A stretch of 64,000 nucleotides of DNA, taken from Kiloniella litopenaei. Lineage in GTDB: Bacteria > Pseudomonadota > Alphaproteobacteria > Kiloniellales > Kiloniellaceae. The stretch is from the NCBI RefSeq assembly GCF_000982415.1, contig NZ_LANI01000004.1, forward strand, positions 186,001 through 250,000, read 5' to 3'. Positions within the stretch are counted from its first letter, which is position 1. Each line of letters opens with the position of its first letter. The position numbers were made by a program, and so were the translations under genes. The notes under the pieces were generated by a model. It was not told the DNA's origin, did not search any database, and was given only the letters and a program-made list of their open reading frames with translations. Shown piece by piece: positions 9,241 through 17,594 of the stretch.

Positions 9241-10668
9241 ATGCAGGTAACTGAGACTAACGCGGAAAATCTGAAACGCGAATTTACGGTGGTCGTACCC
9301 GCCAATGACATCGACGCAAAAATCGATAGTCGTCTGGTTGAGCTGAGTTCTCAAGTCAAGCTCCCAGGCTTCCGTCCTGGCAAAATTCCAATGAAAATGA
9401 TGAAGCAACGTTTCGGTAAATCCGTAATGGGCGAAGTCCTTGAAGCATTGGTGAATGAAACCTCTCAGGAAGTGATTTCAGAGCGTAGCCTTCGTCCTGC
9501 GATGCAGCCTAAAATCGAAGTTACTTCTTTTGATGATGGTAAAGATCTTGAGTATTCCATTGCTTTTGAAATCATCCCTGATATCGAGCCAATGGATTTC
9601 GCTAAACTGAAGCTAGAAAAGCTCTCTGTTGATGTTCCAGAGAAAGAAGTTGACGAATCTCTCGGTCGTATTGCTGAAAACCACAAAACAACTCAGCCGC
9701 TGAAGCGCAAGCGCAAAGCAAAAGAAGGCGATGTTGTTACTATCGACTTCAAGGGTACTGTTGGTGGTGAAGCTCTTCCTGGTATGGCCGGCGATGATTT
9801 CAAACTGGAACTTGGTTCTGGTCAATTCATTCCAGGCTTTGAAGAGCAAGTTGTTGGTGCGAACATCGATGATGATGTAACTGTAAACGTTACTTTCCCA
9901 GAAGGTTACGGTAACGAAAAGCTGTCCGGTCAGGATGCTGTCTTTGAGGTCAAAGTAAAAGACATCGAAGAAACTGTTGCTGCTGAAATCGATGACGCAC
10001 TTGCAGAAAAGCTTGGTGAAGAGAACCTTGAAAAGCTTAAAGAGCGTGTTGCTGAGCAGGTTAAAGCTGAATATGACCGTATCGCACATTCTCACCTGAA
10101 GCGCGAAGTTCTTGATCAGCTTGCTGATAACCATGACTTTGATGTTCCTGAAGCAATGGTTGAAGCTGAATTTGACGGTATCTGGAAACAGATCGAAGCC
10201 GACAAAGAGCAAGGCAAGCTTGACGAAGAAGATGCTGCAAAATCTGAAGATGAGCTAAAAGCTGAGTACCAGGATATTGCTGTACGTCGTGTTCGTCTTG
10301 GCCTGCTTCTTTCAGAAGTTGGTAGCAAAAACGAAATTGATGTGACGCAAGAAGAACTAAACGCTGCTCTTCTTCAGGAAGCACGTAACTATCCAGGTCA
10401 AGAACAGGCTGTTTTCGAGTTCTATCAAAAGAATCCGCAGGCACTTGCCAACCTTCGTGCGCCTGTATTTGAAGACAAAGTTGTTGATTACATCGTTGAT
10501 CTTGCAAAGGTTACAGAGAAGTCAATTTCTCCGGATGATCTGCGTAAGCAGATTGAAGCTGAAAATGAAGCTGTAACAAAAAAGAAGCCTGCTAAAAAAG
10601 CAGCAGCTAAAAAAGCGCCGGCCAAAAAGCCAGCTAAAAAAGCCGCTGCGAAAAAGGCAGATGCTTAA
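9241..10668 (+). CDS. tig: Trigger factor, ribosome-bound chaperone and prolyl isomerase
   Basis: 475 residues. The N-terminal ribosome-binding domain carries the signature LPGFRPGKIPMKMMKQRFGK near residues 41-60. The FKBP-type isomerase domain (about 155-240) includes GDVVTIDFKGTVGGE and SGQFIPGFEEQVVGA. The helical arms follow to about residue 440. The protein catches nascent chains at the ribosome exit. The last 30 residues are an unusual basic tail of repeated AKKAAAKK/PAKK units, about 25 residues beyond the compact family end. The start MQVTETNAENLKREF is canonical. It heads the tig-clpP-clpX-lon gene order common in bacteria. Confidence 0.97.
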   Translation: MQVTETNAENLKREFTVVVPANDIDAKIDSRLVELSSQVKLPGFRPGKIPMKMMKQRFGKSVMGEVLEALVNETSQEVISERSLRPAMQPKIEVTSFDDGKDLEYSIAFEIIPDIEPMDFAKLKLEKLSVDVPEKEVDESLGRIAENHKTTQPLKRKRKAKEGDVVTIDFKGTVGGEALPGMAGDDFKLELGSGQFIPGFEEQVVGANIDDDVTVNVTFPEGYGNEKLSGQDAVFEVKVKDIEETVAAEIDDALAEKLGEENLEKLKERVAEQVKAEYDRIAHSHLKREVLDQLADNHDFDVPEAMVEAEFDGIWKQIEADKEQGKLDEEDAAKSEDELKAEYQDIAVRRVRLGLLLSEVGSKNEIDVTQEELNAALLQEARNYPGQEQAVFEFYQKNPQALANLRAPVFEDKVVDYIVDLAKVTEKSISPDDLRKQIEAENEAVTKKKPAKKAAAKKAPAKKPAKKAAAKKADA

Positions 10669-10702
10669 GGTCTAGATCGCCTTAATAAAACTAAACGTGT
10701 TG

Positions 10703-10735
10703 TATGGGTTGTGCGAATCTCTCGCGCAACCCATA
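10703..10735 (+). terminator. Hairpin terminator after tig
   Basis: A 13-bp stem (TATGGGTTGTGCG / CGCGCAACCCATA, one G-T pair) with a 7-base loop. The downstream T-tract is weak (TTACTTTCT), so termination may be partial. Confidence 0.6.
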
Positions 10736-10815
10736 TTACTTTCTAGTGAGATATAGTTAACGAGCTTTATTTGTTAATTAATTATGCGACACGCGAATTA
10801 CGTTGAGGGGAAGCT

Positions 10816-11460
10816 ATGAGTGATCCACGCGATATATATATGAATACTCTCGTTCCTATGGTTGTTGAGCAAACAAGCCGCGGTGAACGGTCTTATGATA
10901 TCTACTCAAGGCTTCTAAAAGAGCGAATTATCTTTCTAACTGGTCAAGTGAACGATCAGGTAGCAAGCCTTATATGCGCTCAATTGCTGTTCCTTGAATC
11001 TGATAATCCAAAGAAAGATATTTCTTTCTACATCAACTCTCCTGGTGGTGTAGTAACATCCGGTCTAGCAATGTATGACACCATGCAATACATAAAACCG
11101 GAAGTTTCCACTGTGTGTGTGGGGCAGGCTATGTCTGCGGGATCTTTATTGCTGATGTCCGGCGCAAAGGGTAAGCGTTTTGCTCTGCCGAATTCAAAGG
11201 TCATGATCCATCAACCTTCTGGAGGATTCCAGGGGCAGGTCACAGATATTGAGATTCATGCAAAAGATATCATCGATACCCGAGCCCGCCTGAACGCCCT
11301 CTATGCCGACCACTGTGGTCAGCCGATTGAGGTTATCGAGCAGGGAATGGAGCGTGATAACTTTATGACGCCTGAAGAAGCCAAAAATTTTGGTTTGATT
11401 GATGAGGTGATTTCTCATCGAGAAGCGGATGCAGGCGATAAGGACGATGCATCTAAATAA
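10816..11460 (+). CDS. clpP: ATP-dependent Clp protease proteolytic subunit
   Basis: 214 residues, family length. The catalytic triad is visible: Ser107 in GQAMSAGS, His132 in MIHQPSGG and Asp181 in [10 protein letters not shown]. The substrate-binding loop [17 protein letters not shown] is intact. ClpP forms a tetradecameric barrel in the cytosol and degrades proteins unfolded by ClpX or ClpA. The start ATG at 10816 follows GAGGGGAAGCT, a good ribosome site. It lies 147 bp after tig and 187 bp before clpX. Confidence 0.98.
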   Translation: MSDPRDIYMNTLVPMVVEQTSRGERSYDIYSRLLKERIIFLTGQVNDQVASLICAQLLFLESDNPKKDISFYINSPGGVVTSGLAMYDTMQYIKPEVSTVCVGQAMSAGSLLLMSGAKGKRFALPNSKVMIHQPSGGFQGQVTDIEIHAKDIIDTRARLNALYADHCGQPIEVIEQGMERDNFMTPEEAKNFGLIDEVISHREADAGDKDDASK

Positions 11461-11647
11461 TTAGTAATTTGATCAGCACTGGGAAGAGTTCATTAACGAA
11501 GCTTTGTTATCCTCACTATAAATGGCAGGTACTTTATTGGTAATTGTCGAGGTATTTTGCTTATTACATGGATTTTTCCCATTGTGCGGGTCGGGTCTGT
11601 CTGTCAACATGACCTATATTGGGAATTGATTTCGAGGCTCATAGGTA

Positions 11648-12913
11648 ATGTCAAAATCGAGCGATAACGACTCGAAAAATACTCTCTACTGTTCCTTCTG
11701 TGGCAAGAGCCAGCATGAAGTTCGCAAGTTGATTGCGGGGCCCACCGTCTTTATTTGTGACGAGTGTGTCGAACTATGTATGGATATCATTCGTGAAGAA
11801 CATAAATCATCATTGGTAAAATCTGGTGACGGGGTACCTTCGCCACAGGATATCTGTGATGTGTTAAACGATTATGTCATCGGGCAGGGGCACGCTAAAA
11901 AAGTCCTCTCTGTTGCTGTGCATAATCATTACAAACGTCTGGCACATGGGAACAAGTCTGGTGATGTAGAACTTGCCAAATCCAATATTATGCTCGTCGG
12001 GCCGACCGGTTGTGGTAAGACACTTCTGGCGCAAACACTGGCGAGAATTCTGGATGTTCCCTTTACCATGGCTGATGCGACGACATTGACCGAAGCAGGG
12101 TATGTTGGTGAAGATGTTGAGAATATCATTCTCAAGCTTCTGCAGTCTGCTGATTACAATGTTGAACGCGCTCAACGTGGTATCGTCTATATTGACGAGG
12201 TCGACAAGATCAGCCGGAAGTCTGATAACCCATCTATCACACGTGATGTGTCGGGTGAGGGGGTTCAGCAGGCGTTGTTGAAAATTATGGAAGGCACTGT
12301 TGCGTCTGTACCGCCACAGGGTGGGCGAAAGCATCCGCAACAGGAATTCCTTCAGGTTGATACAACGAACATCCTCTTTATCGTAGGGGGGGCTTTTGCG
12401 GGGCTGGATAAAATTATTTCTGGTCGTGGCAAAGGTTCGTCTATTGGTTTCGGGGCTGATGTTCAGGGGCCAGACGAGCGCAGAATGGGTGACATTCTTC
12501 GTGAAGTTGAGCCAGAAGATCTGTTGAAATTCGGTCTGATACCAGAATTCGTTGGTCGTCTGCCAGTTGTTGCGACGTTGGAAGATCTCGATGCGGATGC
12601 ATTGGTTGAGATTCTGTCCCAGCCAAAGAATGCATTGGTTAAGCAGTATAAACGTCTGTTCGATATGGAAGATGTTTCGCTGACCTTTACTGACGGCGCT
12701 CTTTTGGGGATTGCTGAAAAGGCAATCGAACGAAAGACAGGTGCGCGTGGCCTGCGTTCTATCATGGAAGGTATTCTTCTTGATACCATGTATGAACTGC
12801 CAAGCCTTAAAGGTGTCGAGGAAATTGTTATTAATAGCGAAGTTGTAACCGGTAAGGCGCAACCTCTCTATATCTATGGTGATAGCAAGGAAGAGACCGG
12901 CACGGACGCGTAA
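11648..12913 (+). CDS. clpX: ATP-dependent unfoldase subunit of ClpXP
   Basis: 421 residues. The N-terminal zinc-binding domain has Cys15, Cys18, Cys37 and Cys40. The AAA+ module carries Walker A GPTGCGKT (about 118-125), Walker [11 protein letters not shown] and the sensor/pore region including [10 protein letters not shown]. The arginine-finger region lies in [11 protein letters not shown]. It recognises tagged or regulatory proteins, unfolds them and feeds ClpP. It is transcribed in the same direction as clpP and lon. Confidence 0.98.
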   Translation: MSKSSDNDSKNTLYCSFCGKSQHEVRKLIAGPTVFICDECVELCMDIIREEHKSSLVKSGDGVPSPQDICDVLNDYVIGQGHAKKVLSVAVHNHYKRLAHGNKSGDVELAKSNIMLVGPTGCGKTLLAQTLARILDVPFTMADATTLTEAGYVGEDVENIILKLLQSADYNVERAQRGIVYIDEVDKISRKSDNPSITRDVSGEGVQQALLKIMEGTVASVPPQGGRKHPQQEFLQVDTTNILFIVGGAFAGLDKIISGRGKGSSIGFGADVQGPDERRMGDILREVEPEDLLKFGLIPEFVGRLPVVATLEDLDADALVEILSQPKNALVKQYKRLFDMEDVSLTFTDGALLGIAEKAIERKTGARGLRSIMEGILLDTMYELPSLKGVEEIVINSEVVTGKAQPLYIYGDSKEETGTDA

Positions 12914-12941
12914 CTTTTAGAGGCCATTATTTCTTTAATGG

Positions 12942-12969
12942 CTTGAAGGTTAAGTACCTGTTCTTATCT
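12942..12969 (+). promoter_or_regulatory. Candidate heat-shock (sigma-32) promoter of lon
   Basis: CTTGAA at 12942-12947 and CTTATCT at 12963-12969 resemble the alphaproteobacterial RpoH consensus (CTTGAC ... CYTATNT). The spacing of 15 is slightly short. Heat-shock control of lon is expected from other bacteria. Confidence 0.4.
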
Positions 12970-12987
12970 ATATAGTTGTTTATTTTA

Positions 12988-13011
12988 TGGGGGGTGAGTG
13001 ATCACCCCCTA
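12988..13011 (+). terminator. GC-rich hairpin between clpX and lon
   Basis: A perfect 8-bp stem (GGGGGTGA / TCACCCCC) with loop GTGA, extended by weak outer pairs. A TGTTTTT run follows seven bases later. It may terminate clpX transcription. If the lon promoter lies at 12942 it would instead sit in the lon leader. Confidence 0.5.
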
Positions 13012-13047
13012 GACTCTGTTTTTAAGCCAGCGAGCTTGTGAGGATAT

Positions 13048-15447
13048 ATGTTGGAAATTTCTCACGGTGATGTTTATCCCGTACTCCCTTTACGTGACAT
13101 AGTTGTCTTCCCGCATATGATTGTTCCCCTATTTGTCGGACGTGATAAATCGGTTCGTGCGCTTGAAGATGTGATGAAGGAAGACAAGCAGATCCTGCTT
13201 GTGACACAAAAGAATGCATCCCAGGATGACCCAAGTCCGTCAGATATCTATACTGTCGGCACAATCGGTACGGTTCTTCAATTATTGAAGTTGCCTGATG
13301 GTACCGTGAAGGTTCTGGTCGAAGGCGCGCGTCGTGCGAAAATAACCAAATTTTCTGACAACGAAGATTTCTTCCAGGCTGAAGCTGAACCATTAGACGA
13401 TGACGAGGGCGATGAAAGAGAACTGGATGCGCTTTCGAGAAGCGTTGTTTCCCAGTTCGAACAGTATATCAAGCTGAATAAAAAGATTCCGCCTGAAGTT
13501 CTGGTGTCAATTAATCAAATTGACGAATCTGGCAAGCTTGCTGATACAGTTGCATCACACCTTTCACTTAAAATTTCCGAGAAGCAGGAGCTTCTTGAGT
13601 GTGAAACGATTGCGGAGCGACTGGAAAAAATCTACGGCTTTATGGAAGGTGAGATTGGCGTCCTTCAAGTCGAAAAAAGAATCAGAAATCGCGTTAAACG
13701 CCAAATGGAGAAAACCCAACGTGAGTACTATTTGAATGAGCAGCTTAAAGCCATTCAAAAAGAACTTGGCGAAGGGGAAGATGGTCGGGATGAGCTTGCT
13801 GAACTTGAAGACAAGATCGCAAAAACCAAACTGACCAAGGAAGCCAGAGAGAAATCCACGACGGAACTGAAAAAGCTGCGCAACATGAGTCCTATGTCAG
13901 CGGAAGCAACTGTTGTGCGTAACTATCTCGACTGGATGCTTTCTATTCCATGGAAGAAACGTAGCAAAATTAAAAAAGACATTCCCAATGCTGGAAAGGT
14001 TCTGGATGAAGAACATTTTGGTTTGGAGAAAGTCAAAGAGCGTATTCTGGAATATTTGGCTGTTCAGCAGCGTATGCGTAAGGTCAAAGGACCGATTCTT
14101 TGTCTTGTTGGGCCGCCGGGTGTTGGTAAAACATCTTTAGGTAAATCGATTGCACGGGCGACCGGGCGTAACTTTGTCCGCATGAGTTTGGGTGGTGTTC
14201 GCGATGAATCAGAAGTGCGTGGCCATCGTCGTACCTATATCGGATCTATGCCGGGTAAAGTTATTCAGGGAATGAAGAAAGCGAAGTCTTCTAATCCGCT
14301 TTTCTTGTTGGATGAGATCGACAAACTGGGCAATGACTGGCGCGGTGATCCTTCTTCGGCATTGCTCGAAGTGCTTGATCCAGAGCAAAACAACACATTT
14401 AACGATCATTATCTCGAAGTTGATTATGATCTTTCAGACGTGATGTTCGTGACCACTGCAAACTCATTGCGTATGCCGCAACCTTTGCTTGATCGAATGG
14501 AAATCATTCGAATCCCCGGCTATACCGAGGATGAAAAGCTACAGATTGCAATCCGCCATCTGATTCCAAAACAGATGAAAGATCACGGTGTCAAAAAAGA
14601 TGAATGGTCAATTGATGACGAAGCTCTTCGCAAGTTGATCCAGCATTATACCCGCGAAGCCGGGGTTCGTAATCTGGAGCGTGAAGTTGCGAAACTGTTG
14701 CGTAAAGCAGTCAAAGAAATCGAGATGGGAACAACCGATACCGTTCACGTGACTGTTGATAACCTGGGTGATTTTGCTGGTATTCAGCGTTATCGCTATG
14801 GCGAAGCCGAGCAAAAAGATCTTGTCGGTGTTGTTACTGGTCTTGCCTGGACAGAGGTTGGTGGTGAATTACTGACTATCGAATCTGTGACCGTTTCCGG
14901 GAAAGGTAAAGTTTCTGCGACGGGTAAACTTGGCGATGTGATGAAAGAATCCATCCAGGCTGCAGAATATTTTGTGAAGAGCCGTAGTTTGGAGTTTGGT
15001 ATCAAACCATCTCTATTCGATAAAAAAGACATTCATGTGCATGTACCAGAGGGGGCGACTCCCAAAGACGGACCTTCGGCTGGTGTGGCAATGGTGACTT
15101 CTATCGTCTCAGTTTTGACGGGAACACCGATTCGACATGACGTCGCAATGACTGGTGAAGTTACATTGCGTGGCCGTGTGCTGCCTATCGGCGGTTTGAA
15201 AGAAAAAATGATGGCTGCTCTTCGCGGAAACATCAAAACGGTCATTATTCCGAAGGAAAATGAAAAAGATTTAGCTGATATTCCTGATAATGTACTTCAG
15301 GGACTCAAGGTAATACCTTGTTCTTCGGTCGATGAGGTCCTTAAAGAAGCGCTTTCAGAGAATCTGACGCCTATTGAGGATTGGAACGAAGCAAGTGATG
15401 CAGAAAAGCATCATGAAAGCGATCGTGAGGGGGTAATTACGCACTAG
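13048..15447 (+). CDS. lon: ATP-dependent Lon protease
   Basis: 799 residues, LonA type. The N-terminal substrate domain begins with VYPVLPLRDIVVFPHMIVPL. The AAA+ module has Walker A GPPGVGKTS and Walker B PLFLLDEIDK. The protease domain has the catalytic Ser in PKDGPSAGVAM and the catalytic Lys in GGLKEKMMAA. It degrades misfolded and short-lived regulatory proteins in the cytosol. The start ATG at 13048 is preceded by GTGAGGATAT, a usable ribosome site. The C-terminal tail is short and rich in charged residues and histidine. Confidence 0.98.
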   Translation: MLEISHGDVYPVLPLRDIVVFPHMIVPLFVGRDKSVRALEDVMKEDKQILLVTQKNASQDDPSPSDIYTVGTIGTVLQLLKLPDGTVKVLVEGARRAKITKFSDNEDFFQAEAEPLDDDEGDERELDALSRSVVSQFEQYIKLNKKIPPEVLVSINQIDESGKLADTVASHLSLKISEKQELLECETIAERLEKIYGFMEGEIGVLQVEKRIRNRVKRQMEKTQREYYLNEQLKAIQKELGEGEDGRDELAELEDKIAKTKLTKEAREKSTTELKKLRNMSPMSAEATVVRNYLDWMLSIPWKKRSKIKKDIPNAGKVLDEEHFGLEKVKERILEYLAVQQRMRKVKGPILCLVGPPGVGKTSLGKSIARATGRNFVRMSLGGVRDESEVRGHRRTYIGSMPGKVIQGMKKAKSSNPLFLLDEIDKLGNDWRGDPSSALLEVLDPEQNNTFNDHYLEVDYDLSDVMFVTTANSLRMPQPLLDRMEIIRIPGYTEDEKLQIAIRHLIPKQMKDHGVKKDEWSIDDEALRKLIQHYTREAGVRNLEREVAKLLRKAVKEIEMGTTDTVHVTVDNLGDFAGIQRYRYGEAEQKDLVGVVTGLAWTEVGGELLTIESVTVSGKGKVSATGKLGDVMKESIQAAEYFVKSRSLEFGIKPSLFDKKDIHVHVPEGATPKDGPSAGVAMVTSIVSVLTGTPIRHDVAMTGEVTLRGRVLPIGGLKEKMMAALRGNIKTVIIPKENEKDLADIPDNVLQGLKVIPCSSVDEVLKEALSENLTPIEDWNEASDAEKHHESDREGVITH

Positions 15448-15616
15448 TTGTGCTTTTTGTGGGGCAAGATAGATAAAATGCGACCAAAACCCTTGGGATT
15501 CGGACGTTTCTTGCATTGACGTCGCTGCCATTAGCGATCTACAATTGCTCCACAATCAAGAAGTCGTTAGACACTTTTTTTCAATCTTACCCGTATAATT
15601 AGAGGGGGGGTCAACC

Positions 15617-15892
15617 ATGAATAAAAATGATTTGGTCGCAGCTGTAGCTGATAAAACTGGTCTATCCAAGGCCGATGCAGGTAAAGCTATCGACGGTGTA
15701 TTCGAAGCTGTAACAGATGCTCTAACTGGTGGTGACGAAGTTCGTCTCGTTGGTTTTGGTACTTTCAGTGTTGCAGCACGTGCTGCTTCTCAGGGTCGTA
15801 ACCCACGTACAGGTGAGGTTATCCAGATTCCTGCTTCTAAGCAGCCTAAATTTAAAGCCGGTAAAGGCTTGAAAGACGCTGTAAACAAGTAA
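15617..15892 (+). CDS. hupB: DNA-binding protein HU
   Basis: 91 residues, a typical HU/IHF-family protein. The N-terminal helices MNKNDLVAAVADKTGLSKAD and the DNA-intercalating arm segment GRNPRTGEVIQIPASKQPKF, with the conserved proline, identify HU rather than IHF. It compacts and bends nucleoid DNA without strong sequence preference. A run of seven G residues provides the ribosome site. A TATAAT at 15594-15599 is so close to the start codon that the leader would be only about 11 bases. The gene ends in a strong terminator and is probably monocistronic. Confidence 0.97.
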   Translation: MNKNDLVAAVADKTGLSKADAGKAIDGVFEAVTDALTGGDEVRLVGFGTFSVAARAASQGRNPRTGEVIQIPASKQPKFKAGKGLKDAVNK

Positions 15893-15915
15893 TAACTGTT
15901 TGTAGTTGTTAATAA

Positions 15916-15951
15916 AAAACCGGTTAGCGATAAGCTAGCCGGTTTTTTTTT
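15916..15951 (+). terminator. Intrinsic terminator of hupB
   Basis: The stem AACCGGTTAGC / GCTAGCCGGTT with loop GATAA is flanked by A-runs and a run of nine T, giving a very strong signal. Confidence 0.95.
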
Positions 15952-15981
15952 GTTTATTGTCAATTTTGTGTAATTTTACCC

Positions 15982-16009
15982 TTGCCAAGGAACGCGAATC
16001 ACCTTAAAA
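15982..16009 (+). promoter_or_regulatory. Candidate sigma-70 promoter of tRNA-Val
   Basis: TTGCCA and TTAAAA with a 16-base spacer. The predicted start near 16016 would place the upstream CAGACG hairpin at the very 5' end of the tRNA precursor. Confidence 0.5.
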
Positions 16010-16019
16010 GCACCTTCAT

Positions 16020-16118
16020 CAGACGGGACGTCTGGTGGGCGATTAGCTCAGTTGGTAGAGCATCTCGTTTACACCGAGAGGGTCGGCAGTTCGAGCCTGT
16101 CATCGCCCACCAGACGTC
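16020..16118 (+). repeat. Complementary flanks extending the tRNA-Val acceptor stem
   Basis: GACGTCTGGT (16027-16036) directly before the tRNA is the exact reverse complement of ACCAGACGTC (16109-16118), which starts at the discriminator base and includes CCA. Together with the acceptor stem this gives 17 continuous base pairs. A further CAGACG at 16020-16025 can pair with CGTCTG at 16029-16034 instead, making a competing hairpin. Confidence 0.8.
16037..16112 (+). tRNA. tRNA-Val (anticodon TAC)
   Basis: 76 bases: acceptor stem GGGCGAT/ATCGCCC, discriminator A, encoded CCA, D-arm AGCTCAGTTGGTAGAGC. The anticodon stem TCTCG/CGAGA encloses loop TTTACAC, anticodon TAC, and the T-loop is TTCGAGC. 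It reads GUN valine codons. In related genomes, as I recall them, tRNA-Val and tRNA-Asp lie close together between hupB and nuoA; here they are 9 kb apart. Confidence 0.97.
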
Positions 16119-16122
16119 TTTT

Positions 16123-16157
16123 AAAAACGGCGCTTCATTATTTGAGGCGCCGTTTTT
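16123..16157 (+). terminator. Intrinsic terminator of tRNA-Val
   Basis: A perfect 11-bp stem AAAAACGGCGC / GCGCCGTTTTT with the T-run forming part of the 3' arm, just downstream of the tRNA. Confidence 0.9.
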
Positions 16158-16379
16158 GGTTTTCAATCAGTAAGTTACGATTCTTTTCGCTGATTGAGTT
16201 TGAACGTCATAAAGAGCTTGTAGAGGCTAACGCTGGCTTTGTGTCGATCATTGTTAGCAAGTTCAATGGTAGGCGATGTGGTAACTATAATTGTTACCTC
16301 CTCACTGACTGGCGATAGCCTGTCGGGATGCCCTCTAGAGGCTAATGGCAAAGTTGTACAAACGTAAGGTCAGAAAAAC

Positions 16380-16901
16380 TTAACCAACGACAAGCTGTTT
16401 AAGTTGCAAGGCCTCGTATTCAAGTTCATTCAGGCGGTAGTTCACAACGTCCCCTATAGTAACGACACCAACGAGTTTTTTGTCTTTCATGACGGGCATA
16501 TGACGAAAACGTCCATCGGTCATACGACGGAGAACTGATACCAGAGTTTCGTCCAGCGTACAGACTTCAACATTGCTGGTCATGACCTGTTCAACTTTAT
16601 GGGGAAGGGTTTTTCCGGGCGTTTCTGCTAATTTACGGACAATATCACGCTCAGAGAGAATCCCTAGTAAGGTGCTGTCTGAGTCTGTGACGACTAAAGC
16701 CCCAATTCGTTTTTCGCTGAGCAGTTCAACCGCTTTTCCCAAGGTGTCTTGAGGGCTAATAGAAAAGACATCATCGCCTTTATTTGCGATAATATTCTGC
16801 ACCGTTGCCGTTCCTGCGGCAAAGTTGGATTGTGTCGATTGACTGACTGTTTTCTTTGGCTGGTTATCGCTTTTTCTAGGGCCTTGGTAGGTAGTAGGCA
16901 T
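16380..16901 (-). CDS. CBS-domain pair protein
   Basis: 173 residues from the ATG at 16901, which has an AGG nine bases upstream. The earlier in-frame ATG at 16910 would have the AGG touching it. After a basic, disordered N-terminus come two CBS motifs: DVFSISPQDTLGKAVELLSE to about residue 105, with GILSERDIVRKL, and a second with CTLDETLVSVLRRM and GVVTIGDVVNYRL. CBS pairs bind adenosine nucleotides and usually regulate a partner. No partner domain is fused. It lies between tRNA-Val and the Nqr module, but nothing shows that it acts on Nqr. Confidence 0.88.
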   Translation of the reverse strand: MPTTYQGPRKSDNQPKKTVSQSTQSNFAAGTATVQNIIANKGDDVFSISPQDTLGKAVELLSEKRIGALVVTDSDSTLLGILSERDIVRKLAETPGKTLPHKVEQVMTSNVEVCTLDETLVSVLRRMTDGRFRHMPVMKDKKLVGVVTIGDVVNYRLNELEYEALQLKQLVVG

Positions 16902-16984
16902 AAGAAGCATCCTGACTTGATTGTCATAATGTACTGTGCTTAATAACTATAAGACAAATCATTTACTTAGGGAAGTCTTGCTTT

Positions 16985-17170
16985 TTGATCACGATAACAC
17001 TGGCGCCCTGGAGCGCGACGTTGATTTTCGTAATTGCTTGCTTGGCTGGTTATAAATATCGCCGGGTTTGGAAGGCCGAAGGGCCTAGGTGGCAGCTGTG
17101 GGTTTCTGGCCTTGTCGCTGCATGCTGCCTTTTACTGTTAGGCTTCGTACCGCTTTCGACGGGATCTTGA
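16985..17170 (+). CDS. Small two-helix membrane protein, unknown
   Basis: 61 residues from a TTG at 16985, with AGGGAAG about 11 bases upstream. Two hydrophobic segments (about 8-22 and 39-56) flank a basic loop with YKYRRVWKAEGPRW, a pattern of a real inner-membrane microprotein. I do not recognise a family. It is divergent from the CBS gene and points towards nqrM/apbE, with a strong bidirectional terminator 110 bp downstream. It could be an accessory of the neighbouring Na+-NQR, but that is only positional inference. A chance frame cannot be excluded. Confidence 0.5.
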   Translation: MITITLAPWSATLIFVIACLAGYKYRRVWKAEGPRWQLWVSGLVAACCLLLLGFVPLSTGS

Positions 17171-17280
17171 GGTAATTGATCTTTAGAGACAAAACCAAAA
17201 GATAAGCCCAAAAGATAAGCCCAGATTACTTGAATAACGTCAGCAAGTTAATTGGTTTCTGGTTTACCACTTGGCATAAA

Positions 17281-17314
17281 AAAAACTCTCTGACACGACA
17301 GCCAGAGAGTTTTT
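17281..17314. terminator. Bidirectional intrinsic terminator
   Basis: A perfect 12-bp stem AAAAACTCTCTG / CAGAGAGTTTTT with a 10-base loop, between the small membrane protein gene and the convergent nqrM-apbE unit. Confidence 0.9.
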
Positions 17315-17360
17315 CTCAATAGATAACTTGCTCTTTCCTAAGTAGGCTTAATTCTTTTTT

Positions 17361-17576
17361 TTAGGTTTTTTCTTGAGCGCGTGGACAATTTAATCTGTCC
17401 CGTAATGGGCTGTTTGGATCGATTTCTTTATTGCATACCAAACAGTGATCGGCATCACTGATCGCATTAAGGCCACCACAACTGCCTTTGATCGTTTTTC
17501 CTTGCATAATGACGCCAATTGCCATTCCAAGTACAAGTAAGGCCAGAATGCCGAATGCTAAAAGAAAAGTTGCCAC
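17361..17576 (-). CDS. nqrM: Na+-NQR maturation factor NqrM
   Basis: 71 residues from a GTG. A single membrane helix (about 3-23) is followed by the conserved KGSCGGL cysteine motif and a CLVCNKEI pair with a further Cys near the end, the layout of NqrM (formerly DUF539). In Vibrio the family is needed to supply the iron of the NqrD/NqrE centre. It follows apbE by 18 bp on the same strand, so both are co-transcribed and divergent from nqrA. A GGAT upstream may be the ribosome site. Confidence 0.92.
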   Translation of the reverse strand: MATFLLAFGILALLVLGMAIGVIMQGKTIKGSCGGLNAISDADHCLVCNKEIDPNSPLRDRLNCPRAQEKT

Positions 17577-17594
17577 GGGTTTATTATCCGATCT

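Noticed and set aside
9613-10212. A 199-codon minus-strand frame inside tig
   Set aside because: It is a phenylalanine- and asparagine-rich antisense shadow of the charged coiled regions of trigger factor.
11864-12862. A 332-codon open frame on the minus strand inside clpX
   Set aside because: It is fully antisense to a canonical clpX, has a biased composition typical of a shadow frame (rich in N, F, R, T) and lacks a ribosome site.
15594-15599. TATAAT as the -10 box of hupB
   Set aside because: It would leave a leader of about 11 bases and has no fitting -35; it may be chance, although a very short leader cannot be excluded.
16052-16318. An open frame starting inside tRNA-Val
   Set aside because: Its first part is the tRNA and the terminator; the rest has no family features or ribosome site.
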